A DNA stretch of 64,000 nt from assembly GCA_014382585.1 (NCBI GenBank), contig JACNJL010000048.1:1-64000 (forward strand), given 5' to 3'. Origin of the DNA: Limisphaerales bacterium. Its GTDB lineage: Bacteria > Verrucomicrobiota > Verrucomicrobiia > Limisphaerales > UBA1100. The notes under the pieces were generated by a model that was given only the letters and a program-made list of their open reading frames with translations, had not been told where the DNA came from and made no database searches. Made by a program: the position numbers and the translations under genes. Positions 1 through 10,000 of the stretch are shown piece by piece; position 1 is the first letter of the stretch; each line of letters begins with the position of its first letter.

Positions 1-1114
1 CGTCGCCATTCCAATCCGCCACCGCAATCTGCGTGATGCCGCTGAGGCAGGGGAAGCGGCGCGGACTGGCAAACGTGCCGCGCTCGGTTTGTGTTTGCAG
101 CACCAGTTGGCTGCCCTCCGGATCGGCATAAATCAAATCTGTGCGGCCATCGCCATCCACATCCGCCCACGCGCGACCGCGTTTGTTCTTGGCAGTTTTG
201 GGCAGAGCAAGCAGCTCGAGCTGGCCGCGCCTCAATTCGCCCGCCAACGCTTTGGGCGCGGTTGTGGCCAGATGATGCACGCTCACGCGGCCGGATTGTT
301 GGGCAATGGAAATCAACTCCGCGCGGCCATCGGCATCCAAATCTTCCGCGTGAAAGCTGCGCAGCCTGGGCATTCGAAACTGCAGCTCCGGCCCGAGTTG
401 CCCGTCTTTGCCCTGCAATCGAAACCGAAACGGCACGGTGCTCTGCCAATTCATCAACGCCAAGTCACTGCGCCGGTCGCCATCGAGGTCCACCACCTGA
501 AACGCCTTCACGCTGTCCGCCAGCGGGAGGCTCACTGGTTTGCCCAGCGCGCCCTTGGCGTCCTGATACAGCACGTATAATTTTGATTCGCCCAGCAACA
601 ATAAATCCGTGCGGCCATCGCCGTTGAGGTCGCCCGTGCCCAGTGCGTTGGCGCTCAGTTGCCCGTCGCGCAGCGTCCACCGCTTCGGTGTGCCCCAGCC
701 TTTGGCCTCGCGAAATTGGACCAGCAATTCCTTCGGCTCGCCGTAGTAGGCTAGGTCCGGCTTTTTGTCGCCATTCAAATCTGCCACCACCAAACTGGAA
801 ATGCGTTTCTCTGACGGGATGGATTCAATCCGAAACCGTGCATCTGGCGGCAGTGCATTGGCGGCGTCTTCCGTGGGCGTCGTGGGTTTTTCGCCCGGGC
901 GATTGTAAAGCAGCGTGATTTTACTGCGCGGATTGTTGACCAAAACCAAATCGCGGCGCCCATCGCCATCAAGATCCGCTTGGCAAAGATTATCAATCCC
1001 TCGCCCGACCGGAAAAATTTCCGGCCCCAAAAAACCAAACCGTTCTGCCGCCGAAGGTGCATCAGCCGCCACAATCGTGGTCGCCGTAAAGAGAGCCAAA
1101 AGTAGTGTGCGCAT
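1..1114 (-). CDS. Secreted FG-GAP/VCBS-repeat beta-propeller protein (C-terminus outside window)
   Basis: The reading frame opens at ATG 1114-1112 and stays open to the left edge (371 codons visible). It begins with a signal peptide (MRTLLLALFTATTIVAA) followed by at least five repeats of the FG-GAP/VCBS type. Each repeat carries a calcium-loop motif such as DLDGDGRRDL, DLNGDKKPDL, DLNGDGRTDL, DLDGDRRSDL or DVDGDGRTDL, about 55-70 residues apart. Such repeats fold as integrin-alpha-like propeller blades and occur in exported proteins. No catalytic domain is visible in this part. It follows the YjbQ gene on the same strand after a palindrome. The function is unknown; surface binding or polysaccharide contact is only a guess. 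Confidence 0.85.
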   Translation of the reverse strand, partial: MRTLLLALFTATTIVAADAPSAAERFGFLGPEIFPVGRGIDNLCQADLDGDGRRDLVLVNNPRSKITLLYNRPGEKPTTPTEDAANALPPDARFRIESIPSEKRISSLVVADLNGDKKPDLAYYGEPKELLVQFREAKGWGTPKRWTLRDGQLSANALGTGDLNGDGRTDLLLLGESKLYVLYQDAKGALGKPVSLPLADSVKAFQVVDLDGDRRSDLALMNWQSTVPFRFRLQGKDGQLGPELQFRMPRLRSFHAEDLDADGRAELISIAQQSGRVSVHHLATTAPKALAGELRRGQLELLALPKTAKNKRGRAWADVDGDGRTDLIYADPEGSQLVLQTQTERGTFASPRRFPCLSGITQIAVADWNGD

Positions 1115-1168
1115 AATTTACAGGTGAAGGAGAATGATGGGCGGGTTCATACCACTTGGCCAGATAAA

Positions 1169-1190
1169 TTGAACCGCCTTGGCGGTTCAA
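1169..1190. terminator. Perfect inverted repeat behind yjbQ, possible terminator
   Basis: A 10-bp perfect stem (TTGAACCGCC / GGCGGTTCAA) with a 2-nt centre lies 3 nt after the stop of the YjbQ gene. The following T-tract on the minus strand is short (ATTTA), so termination is plausible but not certain. Confidence 0.5.
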
Positions 1191-1193
1191 AAA

Positions 1194-1616
1194 TCATTCC
1201 CCAATTAAATGCACCGTCACTTTCCGGTGATGGCCGGCGTGGCGGTGTTCCCATAAATAAATTCCCTGCCACGTGCCGAGCGCCAAGCGGCTGCCGGTGA
1301 TGGGGATGGAAAGATTCACCGCCGTCAACGCCGTGCGGACGTGGGCGGGCATATCGTCGGGGCCTTCGTAATCGTGCTCGAACATCGGATCGCCATCGGG
1401 ACACACGCGGGCCATAAAGCGTTCCAAATCCCGCCGCACGCCGGGGTCGGCATTTTCCTGAATTAACAGCGACGCGCTGGTGTGCTGCAAATGCATCGTC
1501 GCCAAGCCTTCGGCAAAGCCGGTTTCTGAAACCAACGATTCCACTTCACCGGTGATTTCGTGAAACTCACGGCCCGTGGTCGGCACGGTAAGTGTGTGCG
1601 TGTGTTGTGATAGCAT
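1194..1616 (-). CDS. yjbQ: YjbQ/UPF0047 family protein
   Basis: A 140-residue protein, the usual length for the UPF0047/YjbQ family. Family members have been linked to weak thiamine-phosphate synthase activity, but their physiological role is unsettled. Recognisable features are the strand motif around TMHLQHTSASLLIQEN, the acidic segment PDGDPMFEHDYEGPDDMP, and the C-terminal half with LALGTWQGIYLWEHR. The ATG at 1616 is chosen because family similarity begins there; the upstream extension of the frame is low-complexity and crosses an inverted repeat. It is flanked by unrelated genes on the same strand and is probably its own transcription unit. Confidence 0.88.
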   Translation of the reverse strand: MLSQHTHTLTVPTTGREFHEITGEVESLVSETGFAEGLATMHLQHTSASLLIQENADPGVRRDLERFMARVCPDGDPMFEHDYEGPDDMPAHVRTALTAVNLSIPITGSRLALGTWQGIYLWEHRHAGHHRKVTVHLIGE

Positions 1617-1653
1617 TGAATGGGTTTGCCTTGGAAGTTGCCGAAAGGCAAGC

Positions 1654-1682
1654 CGCGAGGACGGAGGTGGGCCGCCCTCGCG
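1654..1682. repeat. Short inverted repeat between yjbQ and the hypothetical gene
   Basis: CGCGAGG (1654-1660) and CCTCGCG (1676-1682) form a 7-bp stem around a GC-rich 15-nt loop. It resembles the other intergenic palindromes of this window (24368-24427 and 34596-34651), but it is much shorter and shares no obvious sequence with them. Confidence 0.4.
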
Positions 1683-1686
1683 ACTT

Positions 1687-1989
1687 TTAGGTGGAGTGAA
1701 ACCGACCGGGGTGGAGGGCGTTCGCCGCCCAAGGAGGATCGATTTCCGCCGGTTCAAACCGCCAGGAGGAGAAGTAGGCGTCGGCGCTTTGGGCGTCGGT
1801 GGAACTATTCGCGCTTAATTCCCGTAAGAGGAAACTCAAGATGGGCGTGCGCGTATTCCATTGCGGCAGGTGCTCGAACTCCGCGATGGTGTACACCTCA
1901 CCTTCTCTCGGCACGTTGGAGGTCCAATCCCAAATCGCGCCGGAAAAGTTGTCGTTGGTGCAAATCACCCGTTGCCCTGCATACCACAT
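1687..1989 (-). CDS. Small conserved-looking hypothetical protein (100 aa)
   Basis: No function recognised. The protein starts MWYAGQRVICTNDNF and contains VPREGEVYTIAEFE and a C-terminal SSWRFEP segment. That layout reminds me of small hypothetical proteins described as beginning with 'vGqkVvCidD' followed by a 'P..G..YtV' strand, which suggests a short all-beta, KOW/SH3-like fold; this is from memory. ATG 1989 is preferred over ATG 1995 because AAGGAG sits 6-7 nt before it. The last ~20 residues (PPWAANALHPGRFHST) look less conserved and run towards the inverted repeat, so the C-terminus may be eroded. No hydrophobic segment or signal peptide is seen. Confidence 0.6.
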   Translation of the reverse strand: MWYAGQRVICTNDNFSGAIWDWTSNVPREGEVYTIAEFEHLPQWNTRTPILSFLLRELSANSSTDAQSADAYFSSWRFEPAEIDPPWAANALHPGRFHST

Positions 1990-2087
1990 TTCCATTCTCC
2001 TTAATTCAACGTAAGCCGGATTGAAGGATCGCGCTTGGAAAGTTGCTAACCGAGTGTGAAAAAAGGTTGAGGCCAAGGTGGCGATTC

Positions 2088-2114
2088 AAAAAAAGACGGC
2101 CCGTAGGCCGCCTT
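2088..2114 (-). terminator. Rho-independent terminator of gap
   Basis: Read on the minus strand, AAGGCGGCC pairs with GGCCGUCUU (9 bp including one G-U) around a UACG tetraloop, followed immediately by a run of seven U. It lies about 33 nt after the gap stop codon and is a textbook intrinsic terminator. Confidence 0.9.
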
Positions 2115-2146
2115 GTAAATTCCAGGTTTTGAATGCTGTCTCCGGA

Positions 2147-3190
<1,044 letters not shown>

Positions 3191-3291
3191 TTAAAAATGC
3201 GGGCCGCGCATCATAGCGATGGCGGCTGCGGCGTCAAGAGCGGAGTCCAGCGACCTCGACATCCCCGCACCGGTGCGTTATTCTCTCGCCG

Positions 3292-3972
3292 ATGCCACTG
3301 CTGGAAATCAGCGATCTCAATAAATGCTACCGCACCCCCGAAGGCGAAACGCAAACGGTGCTGGATGTGCCGACGTTTTCCCTCAAGACCGGCCAACAAA
3401 TCGCTCTGCGCGGGGTCAGCGGCACGGGTAAAACCACCTTGCTCAATTGCATCGCCGGCATTCTGAGCCCCACGAGCGGCACCGTGCGGCTTGATGGCCG
3501 CGATATGGCCGCCGCCAGCGAGCCCCATCGCGACGCCCTCCGCGCGCGATGCATCGGCTACATTTTTCAAACTTTTAACCTTTTGCAAGGCTATACCTGT
3601 ATGGAAAATGTTTTGCTCGGGATGAGTTTTGGCCGAGGGCCGGACACCGATGCTGCGCGCGGCTTGCTTGATCGCGTGGGGCTCAGCCATCGCTTGCATC
3701 ATCGTCCCGGTCAACTTTCTGTGGGCCAACAGCAACGCGTGGCTGTGGCGCGCGCGTTGGCCAACCAGCCGCTGCTTGTGTTGGCCGATGAACCGACGGG
3801 AAATCTTGATCCGCACAACGCGCGCGAGGCATTGCAGCTCATCCGCGAAGTGTGCGAGGAAAGCAGCGCGGCATTGTTGATAGTGAGCCACGATCCATTG
3901 GTTCTCGAACAATTTGAAGATTCCCAGGATTTGGCAAAGTTGAACCGCGCCGCGCAGGAGGTGGCCGTATGA
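3292..3972 (+). CDS. ABC transporter ATP-binding protein (LolD/MacB-type)
   Basis: A 226-residue ATPase of the type that works with FtsX-like permeases. Walker A is GVSGTGKTT (41-49), the Q-loop is in IFQTFNLLQG (91-100), the signature is LSVGQQQ (142-148, a variant of LSGGQ), Walker B plus catalytic Glu are LLVLADEP (161-168), and the H-loop is SHDP. It overlaps the next gene by 4 nt (ATGA at 3969-3972), so the two are almost certainly translated together as one transporter. Two lipoproteins, one His-rich, follow in the same operon, which points towards metal handling rather than the generic LolCDE lipoprotein sorting role (inference). Confidence 0.92.
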   Translation: MPLLEISDLNKCYRTPEGETQTVLDVPTFSLKTGQQIALRGVSGTGKTTLLNCIAGILSPTSGTVRLDGRDMAAASEPHRDALRARCIGYIFQTFNLLQGYTCMENVLLGMSFGRGPDTDAARGLLDRVGLSHRLHHRPGQLSVGQQQRVAVARALANQPLLVLADEPTGNLDPHNAREALQLIREVCEESSAALLIVSHDPLVLEQFEDSQDLAKLNRAAQEVAV

Positions 3973-5204
3973 CGTGGTGGATGATCATCCGCAACAGCCT
4001 GCGCCAGCACGCGTTGTCTACGATCATTACCGCCACGAGCATCGGCCTCGGTTGCGGTTTGTTGATGGCGGTGTGGGTGGTGAACTTCCAATCGCAGCGC
4101 GCCTTTCGGAATGTCACCGGCGGATTCGATGCCATCCTCGGCCCGCGGGGGTCGCAAACGCAATTGGTGCTGAATAGCTTGTTTCATATGGACGCCTCGC
4201 CCGGGCTCATCAACCGCGCCGATTACGAGACATTCCGCAAAAGCTACAAACGCTTTTACCGCAACGCCGTGCCGATTGCCGTGGGCGATAATTTCCAGGG
4301 CTATCGCATTGTGGGCACCACGCACGATTTGTTTGCCGCCGAGCATTCGCCGGGCGAGCCTTACGCGTTGGCGGTGGGCGATTATTTTATCCGGAACGAC
4401 AAGCAATGGAACAAGGAAGCGGTGATCGGCGACACCGTGGCACGCAAACTCGGCTGGCGCGTGAACCAAAAATTCAATCCGTATCACGGCCTCAACTTTG
4501 CCGAAGGCCAGCAGCCGCACAAAGATGAGTACACCGTGGTGGGCATTCTGCGCCCCACCGGCACGCCGGCTGACAAAGTGATTTGGATTCCCATCGAGGG
4601 CCTGCAGCAGATGGACGGACACGACGCGCAATACGCCGGCGACGTTAGCGCCGTACTCATCCAGCTCAGCACCAACACCACCGCGCGCGCTTTCGGGATG
4701 AACACCCTCGACAGCATTTACAACAAAGGCACCGACCACCTCACGTTTGTGAAATCCACCGCCGACGTCGTGGCGCGATTGTTCGACCGACTCGGTTGGG
4801 CGGAAAAAGTGTTGCGTTGGGTCGCGCTGCTCGTGGCCGTGGTGGCGGCGGGTTCCGTGCTGGCGAGTATATATAATACGATGAATGAACGCCGCCGCGA
4901 GTTTGCCATTCTGCGCGCGTTGGGCGCGGGACGCGGCACGGTGTTTGGCGTCATTGTGCTGGAGAGCGCCACCATCGCCGCGCTCGGCGCAGTGATTGGC
5001 TTCGCCGTGTACGCCGGAATTATGGCCGCCGCCGAAAACATTCTGCGAAATGAAATCGGCGTCACCCTCCATCCCTTCGAGCAACACCCCGTGATGCTCA
5101 TTGTGCCGGTGGGGCTGATTGTGCTCGGCGCAGTCGTGGGCATCATCCCCGCCCTCAAAGCCTACCGCACCGACGTAGCCGAAAACCTCATCCCACAAAG
5201 CTAA
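3969..5204 (+). CDS. ABC transporter permease, FtsX/MacB type
   Basis: 411 residues with the classic FtsX-permease layout: one N-terminal membrane segment (about 10-35), a long extracytoplasmic domain (about 36-270), then three membrane segments in the C-terminal FtsX domain (about 280-400). The last domain holds ASIYNTMNERRREFAILRALGAGR, the cytoplasmic loop that contacts the ATPase (quoted in parts: YNTMNERRREFAILRALG). It partners with the ATPase encoded 4 nt overlapping upstream. MacB/LolC-like proteins move substrates out of the inner membrane or act mechanically in the periplasm; the substrate here is not evident. The stop is 4 nt before the His-rich lipoprotein gene. Confidence 0.9.
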   Translation: MTWWMIIRNSLRQHALSTIITATSIGLGCGLLMAVWVVNFQSQRAFRNVTGGFDAILGPRGSQTQLVLNSLFHMDASPGLINRADYETFRKSYKRFYRNAVPIAVGDNFQGYRIVGTTHDLFAAEHSPGEPYALAVGDYFIRNDKQWNKEAVIGDTVARKLGWRVNQKFNPYHGLNFAEGQQPHKDEYTVVGILRPTGTPADKVIWIPIEGLQQMDGHDAQYAGDVSAVLIQLSTNTTARAFGMNTLDSIYNKGTDHLTFVKSTADVVARLFDRLGWAEKVLRWVALLVAVVAAGSVLASIYNTMNERRREFAILRALGAGRGTVFGVIVLESATIAALGAVIGFAVYAGIMAAAENILRNEIGVTLHPFEQHPVMLIVPVGLIVLGAVVGIIPALKAYRTDVAENLIPQS

Positions 5205-5208
5205 GATA

Positions 5209-5703
5209 ATGATGCTCAAACATTTCGTGTCCCTGCCCATATTGATCCTCGCCGCCGCGCTCGGTTGCGGCGATAGCCACAATCACGATCACGCGGGCCA
5301 CAACCACAACCACGGTGAAGGCGATGCTCACGGCCACGCCGCCCCGCACGGCGGCGTGTTGGTAAATGTGGAAAATGAATTTTGTCACCTCGAATTTGTG
5401 CTCGAGCCGGGCACCGACCGTCTGCAACTGCACGCGATGCGCTTTCATCCCCGCGAATCACCGTTGAAATTTTTTATGGAAAAAATCGAGGCCACTGCCA
5501 AAGTCGGCGAGGCTGAGAAAACCATCATTTTCAAACCCACGGAGCTCGATGGTGTGACCGCCACCACCCAACCCACCTCCCTCTACGTCGCCCAAATCGA
5601 TTGGATAAACGACACCCCCACCTTCACTGGCACCCTCACCGAACTAAAAATCGAAGGCAAATCCCTCACAAAAATAACTTTCCATCTCGCCAAAAAGGAG
5701 TAG
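5209..5703 (+). CDS. His-rich putative lipoprotein, probable metal-binding
   Basis: 164 residues with a lipoprotein-type signal (LPILILAAALGCG; lipobox Cys about residue 20). Directly after it comes a histidine-rich stretch (HNHDHAGHNHNHGEGDAHGHAAPHGG, given here in parts: HNHDHAGHNHNH then HGHAAPHGG), typical of zinc, nickel or copper binding tails. The rest is a beta-rich domain of about 110 residues with no match I can name. Gene order (ATPase, FtsX permease, His-rich protein, DUF3299 protein) recalls the Vibrio Zrg zinc-regulated operon, where a His-rich periplasmic DUF2796 protein is encoded with an ABC system. That link is from memory and inferred. Confidence 0.8.
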   Translation: MMLKHFVSLPILILAAALGCGDSHNHDHAGHNHNHGEGDAHGHAAPHGGVLVNVENEFCHLEFVLEPGTDRLQLHAMRFHPRESPLKFFMEKIEATAKVGEAEKTIIFKPTELDGVTATTQPTSLYVAQIDWINDTPTFTGTLTELKIEGKSLTKITFHLAKKE

Positions 5704-5713
5704 ATTGTTGGTA

Positions 5714-6430
5714 ATGAAACTTTGGCAGGGCATCAGTGTAATGGCGTTGGTGGGGTTGGCCGGTTGCGGCCAGCAAACGCAGGTTCGATCCAACGTGATC
5801 GTGCAACGCGGCGAGGCCGTGATGCGCGTGGCGGCTGCGCCGGAGCAACCGTTTATTCAGGAATTACCCCAGCCGCCCGCGGTGGCCAAGCCCGTCGAGC
5901 CGCTCATCGCCAAGGTGGAGCCCAATGAGCCCGCGCAAAAACCCGAGGCCGGCAAGCCCGCGCCGACGCCGGCGGAATTGGTGCAGTCCGAAAACGCGAT
6001 GATCGGCGATTATTCCCTCATCAGTTTCGACAAGCTCGCCTCGTTCGCCTACGAAGTGCCCGATGATCCCATCACTGATCCCAAGGCCAAAGCGATCATT
6101 GAGAAAAATATCATCCCCAAAGTTGTCACCGATTTTCACAAAAAGAAAATCGCGCTTAAGGGATACATGCTCCCGCTCAAGGTGGAAGGCGGCAAGATCA
6201 CCGAGATGCTCATTATGCGCGATCAATCGATGTGCTGCTACGGCACGGTACCCAAGATTAACGAATGGGTGAGCGTGCGTATGCCCGAGGGCAAAGGCGT
6301 GAAGCCGATCATGGACGTGCCCATCACCATTTTCGGTACGCTCAAAGTCGGCGAAGTGCTGGAGAACGGCTATCTCGTCGGCATCTATGAATTGGACGGC
6401 GACCGCCTTGGCGGCCCGATTGATTTATAG
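5714..6430 (+). CDS. DUF3299 family lipoprotein
   Basis: About 238 residues. A lipobox signal (ISVMALVGLAGCG) is followed by a Pro/Ala/Glu-rich linker up to about residue 90 and then a C-terminal domain that matches DUF3299 as I know it: ALKGYMLPL, then MCCYGTVPKINEWV and a C-terminal YELDG. The adjacent cysteines of MCCYG are a family hallmark and could bind metal. ATG 5714 is used; a TTG at 5705 has a better-placed GGAG (4 nt spacing), so the true start could be three codons earlier. It is last in the ABC operon and converges on the next unit with 7 nt between the stop codons. Confidence 0.82.
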   Translation: MKLWQGISVMALVGLAGCGQQTQVRSNVIVQRGEAVMRVAAAPEQPFIQELPQPPAVAKPVEPLIAKVEPNEPAQKPEAGKPAPTPAELVQSENAMIGDYSLISFDKLASFAYEVPDDPITDPKAKAIIEKNIIPKVVTDFHKKKIALKGYMLPLKVEGGKITEMLIMRDQSMCCYGTVPKINEWVSVRMPEGKGVKPIMDVPITIFGTLKVGEVLENGYLVGIYELDGDRLGGPIDL

Positions 6431-6437
6431 ATTGTAA

Positions 6438-7091
6438 TCAATCAATTCGCCAAACCCGCACATCATCCACCGCAATCGGTTTGCCGGAAAATGGCTGACC
6501 CCAAACAGTGGCGCGGCCGGGGAGGGGTTCCACATTTTCCATCCACGCGAGTTGCCAATCATTTGGCTCCAGTTCGCTGCTGTGCCACACCTTGGCATTC
6601 ACGCTCCATTTCAATCCGGGCATTGGTTGGATTTGCAAAGCTATGTGCGTCCAATCGCCGGGTACCCACGTGTGTTTCACCTCGTGCACGGGCAGGTCAT
6701 TGCGGAATAATTTCAGCTTCATTTGCCCGGGGCTGACCATCACGCGATACCCGCCAATGCCGTTGAGCCCCAAACCAAATTCCGGTAACTGTCGTCCTTC
6801 CGCTTTGGCTTGAAACCGCGCGGCCACGCGCAAGTTATCCGGCAGCGCCGGGCCAAACATCACCCCGTGCAATCCCAGTGGCTTGGCTGGCAACTGCAGC
6901 GCGCCGTTGGTGACGGTGACTTCGCCGTTGAGTACAATCCAGTTTTCAGGCAGCGCGGTGGACTGGAAATTTGCCTGCACCAACGGCGTCAAATTCGTGT
7001 CCGCACGCGGCGGCATCACGCATGCAGAAATGAACACAGCGAATAATGGAAAAAAAATCAAACGCGTCATTGCCGGAGTGTAATCATTCAT
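6438..7091 (-). CDS. Putative lipoprotein with LamG/concanavalin-like domain
   Basis: 217 residues. The start ATG (7091-7089) overlaps the permease stop as TGATG, so translation is probably coupled; MTRLIFF at 7070 is a possible alternative start. A lipoprotein signal (LIFFPLFAVFISACV) precedes a single beta-sandwich domain. Strands such as LRVAARFQAK, YRVMVSPGQMKLKLFRN, WTHIALQIQPMPG and a closing IAVDDVRVWRID are typical of LamG or DUF1080-like carbohydrate-binding folds. No catalytic residues can be assigned. As the last gene of the eleven-gene minus-strand operon it may be an outer-membrane-anchored accessory of the ABC exporter (inference). Confidence 0.78.
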   Translation of the reverse strand: MNDYTPAMTRLIFFPLFAVFISACVMPPRADTNLTPLVQANFQSTALPENWIVLNGEVTVTNGALQLPAKPLGLHGVMFGPALPDNLRVAARFQAKAEGRQLPEFGLGLNGIGGYRVMVSPGQMKLKLFRNDLPVHEVKHTWVPGDWTHIALQIQPMPGLKWSVNAKVWHSSELEPNDWQLAWMENVEPLPGRATVWGQPFSGKPIAVDDVRVWRID

Positions 7092-10000
7092 CACTCGTGG
7101 CGCAATGCCGGCAATAATTTTCCACGCAGGGCGGCGGCTGAGGCGAGCCATGTCCAAAGCAGTCCACTCAGCAAGATGCCGCCCACCGTCCACGCCAGTA
7201 ATTCGAGCGGCATGCCTTGGCCGGGGGCGCTCAAGGTCGGCCAAACCGCGACGGCTGCGCTGATGATGCCCGCGGCCAAGCCCAAAATTAACAGCCCGCC
7301 GTGCTCGGCCAGCACCAGCCAATGCAGCGCGGATTTGCGGAAGCCGATCGCTTGCAGCAGCGCCAGTTCTCCGCGCCGTTCCAAAACATTGCGCAGTACC
7401 ACCACGCCGAGGCCCGCGCTGCCGAGTAGGAGGGCCAGGCCGCCGAGTGCTTGGAAAATATCGAGGTAGGTGTTTTGCACTTGGCTAAATTCCGCCAAGC
7501 GCCGCGTGGCGGGCGTCAGCTCGAGACCGTAATCTTCCAGCGCAAAATTCAGTGCGGCAGCGGTAGCTTTGGGGTCGGCTGAATCGATCAGGAACACGCG
7601 ATATCCACTGGCGGATGGGAAGTGTTTCACGAAGTGTTTTTCAGAAATGATGAGATCGCCCTGCAGCACGGAGTTGGCGAGGAACCCGGCGATACGGATT
7701 TTAAATGTGCCACCGGATTCGTCAGGGTAATCGATGACATCGCCCACTCTCACGTGCAGCATCCACATGCCGGTATTCATATCCACAATGGCGGGCACGG
7801 CGTCACGTTCGGTTTCATCAAGCACTTTCCAGCCGGTGCCCTGGGCGAAGGTGAACGCCTTTTTATCCGCCAGTGCTTTTGGATTCACACCGAGCAGGCG
7901 CGGTTCGCGGGTTTGATTGAGGTTGAGGCAGCTTGCATCGTCACCCGCGCGCACTCGGAACTGAACCAGATTAACCTCACCATCAAGCGCCATTTTCTCG
8001 CGGCCTTTTTGGGTGTTGAGATCGTATAACACCGGCACATCACTCTGGCCGAATAACGCAAAGCCGCCTGTGCCGCCCCACCGTTCGTTCGCGCCTTCGT
8101 TCGGATCAAGCCGGAACGCGCCCACGGCGATCAGCAAAAATACGCCGCACGCCAGCAGCCCGATGCATGCAAGACTGCGTCCGCGCCGCCGCGCGCTGCC
8201 ACGCCAACCCATTGCGCCCAACGAGGCAAACGAAGCAAGGGAGGAGCCACCGCCCGCCGCCAGTTTTCCTAACCACACGTGGCACACGCACAGGCCACTG
8301 ATGAGCAGCAGCATCCCCGCGCCAAAAAATCCGCCCGCCTTCATTTGCCCCTGCGCATCCTTCATCGCAAATCCAAGCGCAATCGCGCCCACGGCACAGA
8401 TGATCGCGGTGATGATGGCTTTGCTGCCCGCTGTAGTCGCAGAGGGTTGGGCGGGGGCACCTTGCAACAAGGCAATGGCGTTGGCGCGGCTGAGCTTGCG
8501 GACGGTCAGCCAAATGGTAAACAGCGCGACAAACAACCCGCCGAGGACGCCGTACAATACCGTGAGCGGTTTGGCGTGGTAAACCAAACTGCCGTTGCCG
8601 ATGGCGCCGCCCCATTCAGAGTTGAGAAGGTGGACCAGTGCTTGCGTGTAGCCCAGGCCCGCCCAAGCGCCGAGCGCCGCGCCGATGAGCGCGAGCACGA
8701 GGCCTTCGGTGAGGAGGAGGTTGCGGACGGTTTTGCCGGTAAAACCGATGGCGAGGAGGGTGCCGATTTGCGGGGCACGTTGTTCCACGCCAAAGACAAA
8801 AAGGAGGCCCATCAAAATGAGCGCGGCGAGGACGAGGAAAAAACTGAGGCCGATGAACAGGCCGCCAAAATCGCTGGCGGATTGGCCGGTGATGGCCTCG
8901 GTGCGTACGTCGCGGAACACAAGGCCGATGTCGGCGGGATTGAGTTTTTCCTGAAGCGCGGATTCAATTTGGGCGCGTTTTCCTTTGGCGAACGTGTAAC
9001 GCACCGTGGTGGCTTCGCCGTAGCGATTGGCCCAGAGTTTTTGCGCGGTGGCCAATGCGATGAAGGCTTTGGGCGTGCCGCGATGTTGTTTCCAATAATC
9101 TTCATCCTGATCGCGGATGCGGCTGGAATAAAAATCAATGCCGGGATTCCAATCGCGCAGATTATCTTTGTCAACGATGCCGGGAAATTTGGGCATCAGT
9201 TCGCGCCAGCCGGGCTCCTCTGTGGGCACGATGCCGGTGACGGTGAAGGTGTGCAGGTGCTCCTCGAGTTGCCGATTAAGGCCGAGCACGAAATAATCCA
9301 TTTCGATTTTGTCGCCGGCCTTCGCGCCGAGGTCGTCCGCGAGCCATTGAGTGATGAGTATTTCATCACCGGTGGGCGTGTGTTCAAAAAAACCATCGCT
9401 CACGCCGGTAATCATCGAGTACGGAACGGCGTTGGTGCCGAGGCGAAATTCATTGGCGATGTAGGTGAGTGCCGTTTGGGTATCGGAGGTGGCTTTTAGC
9501 GTGTTCGCATCGAGGAAAATTCGGTCGGTACGCAGGTCGATGACGCCGTTGGTTTCGTTTTCCAGCAGCTCTAATTCAGCGTCCGCCAAACGCCATTCCG
9601 TTTTCAATGTTGCATTGGCTGATTGCACCAATTCCTTCGTTGGCTTTGGGCCACTCGCTAACATCGCGTTGGCGCGCCCGTCCAGTTCGGCTTTGTTTTG
9701 CAACCACGCGAGCGGCACGAACACGTTAAACGGTGGCACGGCGCCGGGGCGCAGGCTGAAGTTGGCCAGCTCGGAATTTGCACTGGTTACTTTGGCGACG
9801 GTGAGGCGCAGGCGCACTGTGAGATCTTCCGTCACCGAGAGCGGCGCGTCGCGGGGAAGCACGCTGGGCTTGGCGATGCGCAGGCGGAATTCATCACCGG
9901 CCTTGAGGCCGAGCTGGGCGGCGAGGCGCGGGTTGATGAGCGCTTCACCATCTTTCATCGGCGGCGGAAGATTCGCTTTGAGCATCGCGTGTTTCCAAAA

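Noticed and set aside
3711-5282. 523-residue minus-strand ORF across the ABC genes
   Set aside because: It is the shadow of the ATPase and permease genes, His/Arg-rich without any family motif.
6438-7322. Longer 294-residue version of the terminal lipoprotein
   Set aside because: The first 77 codons lie inside the permease gene and lack a signal peptide; the TGATG junction start is preferred.
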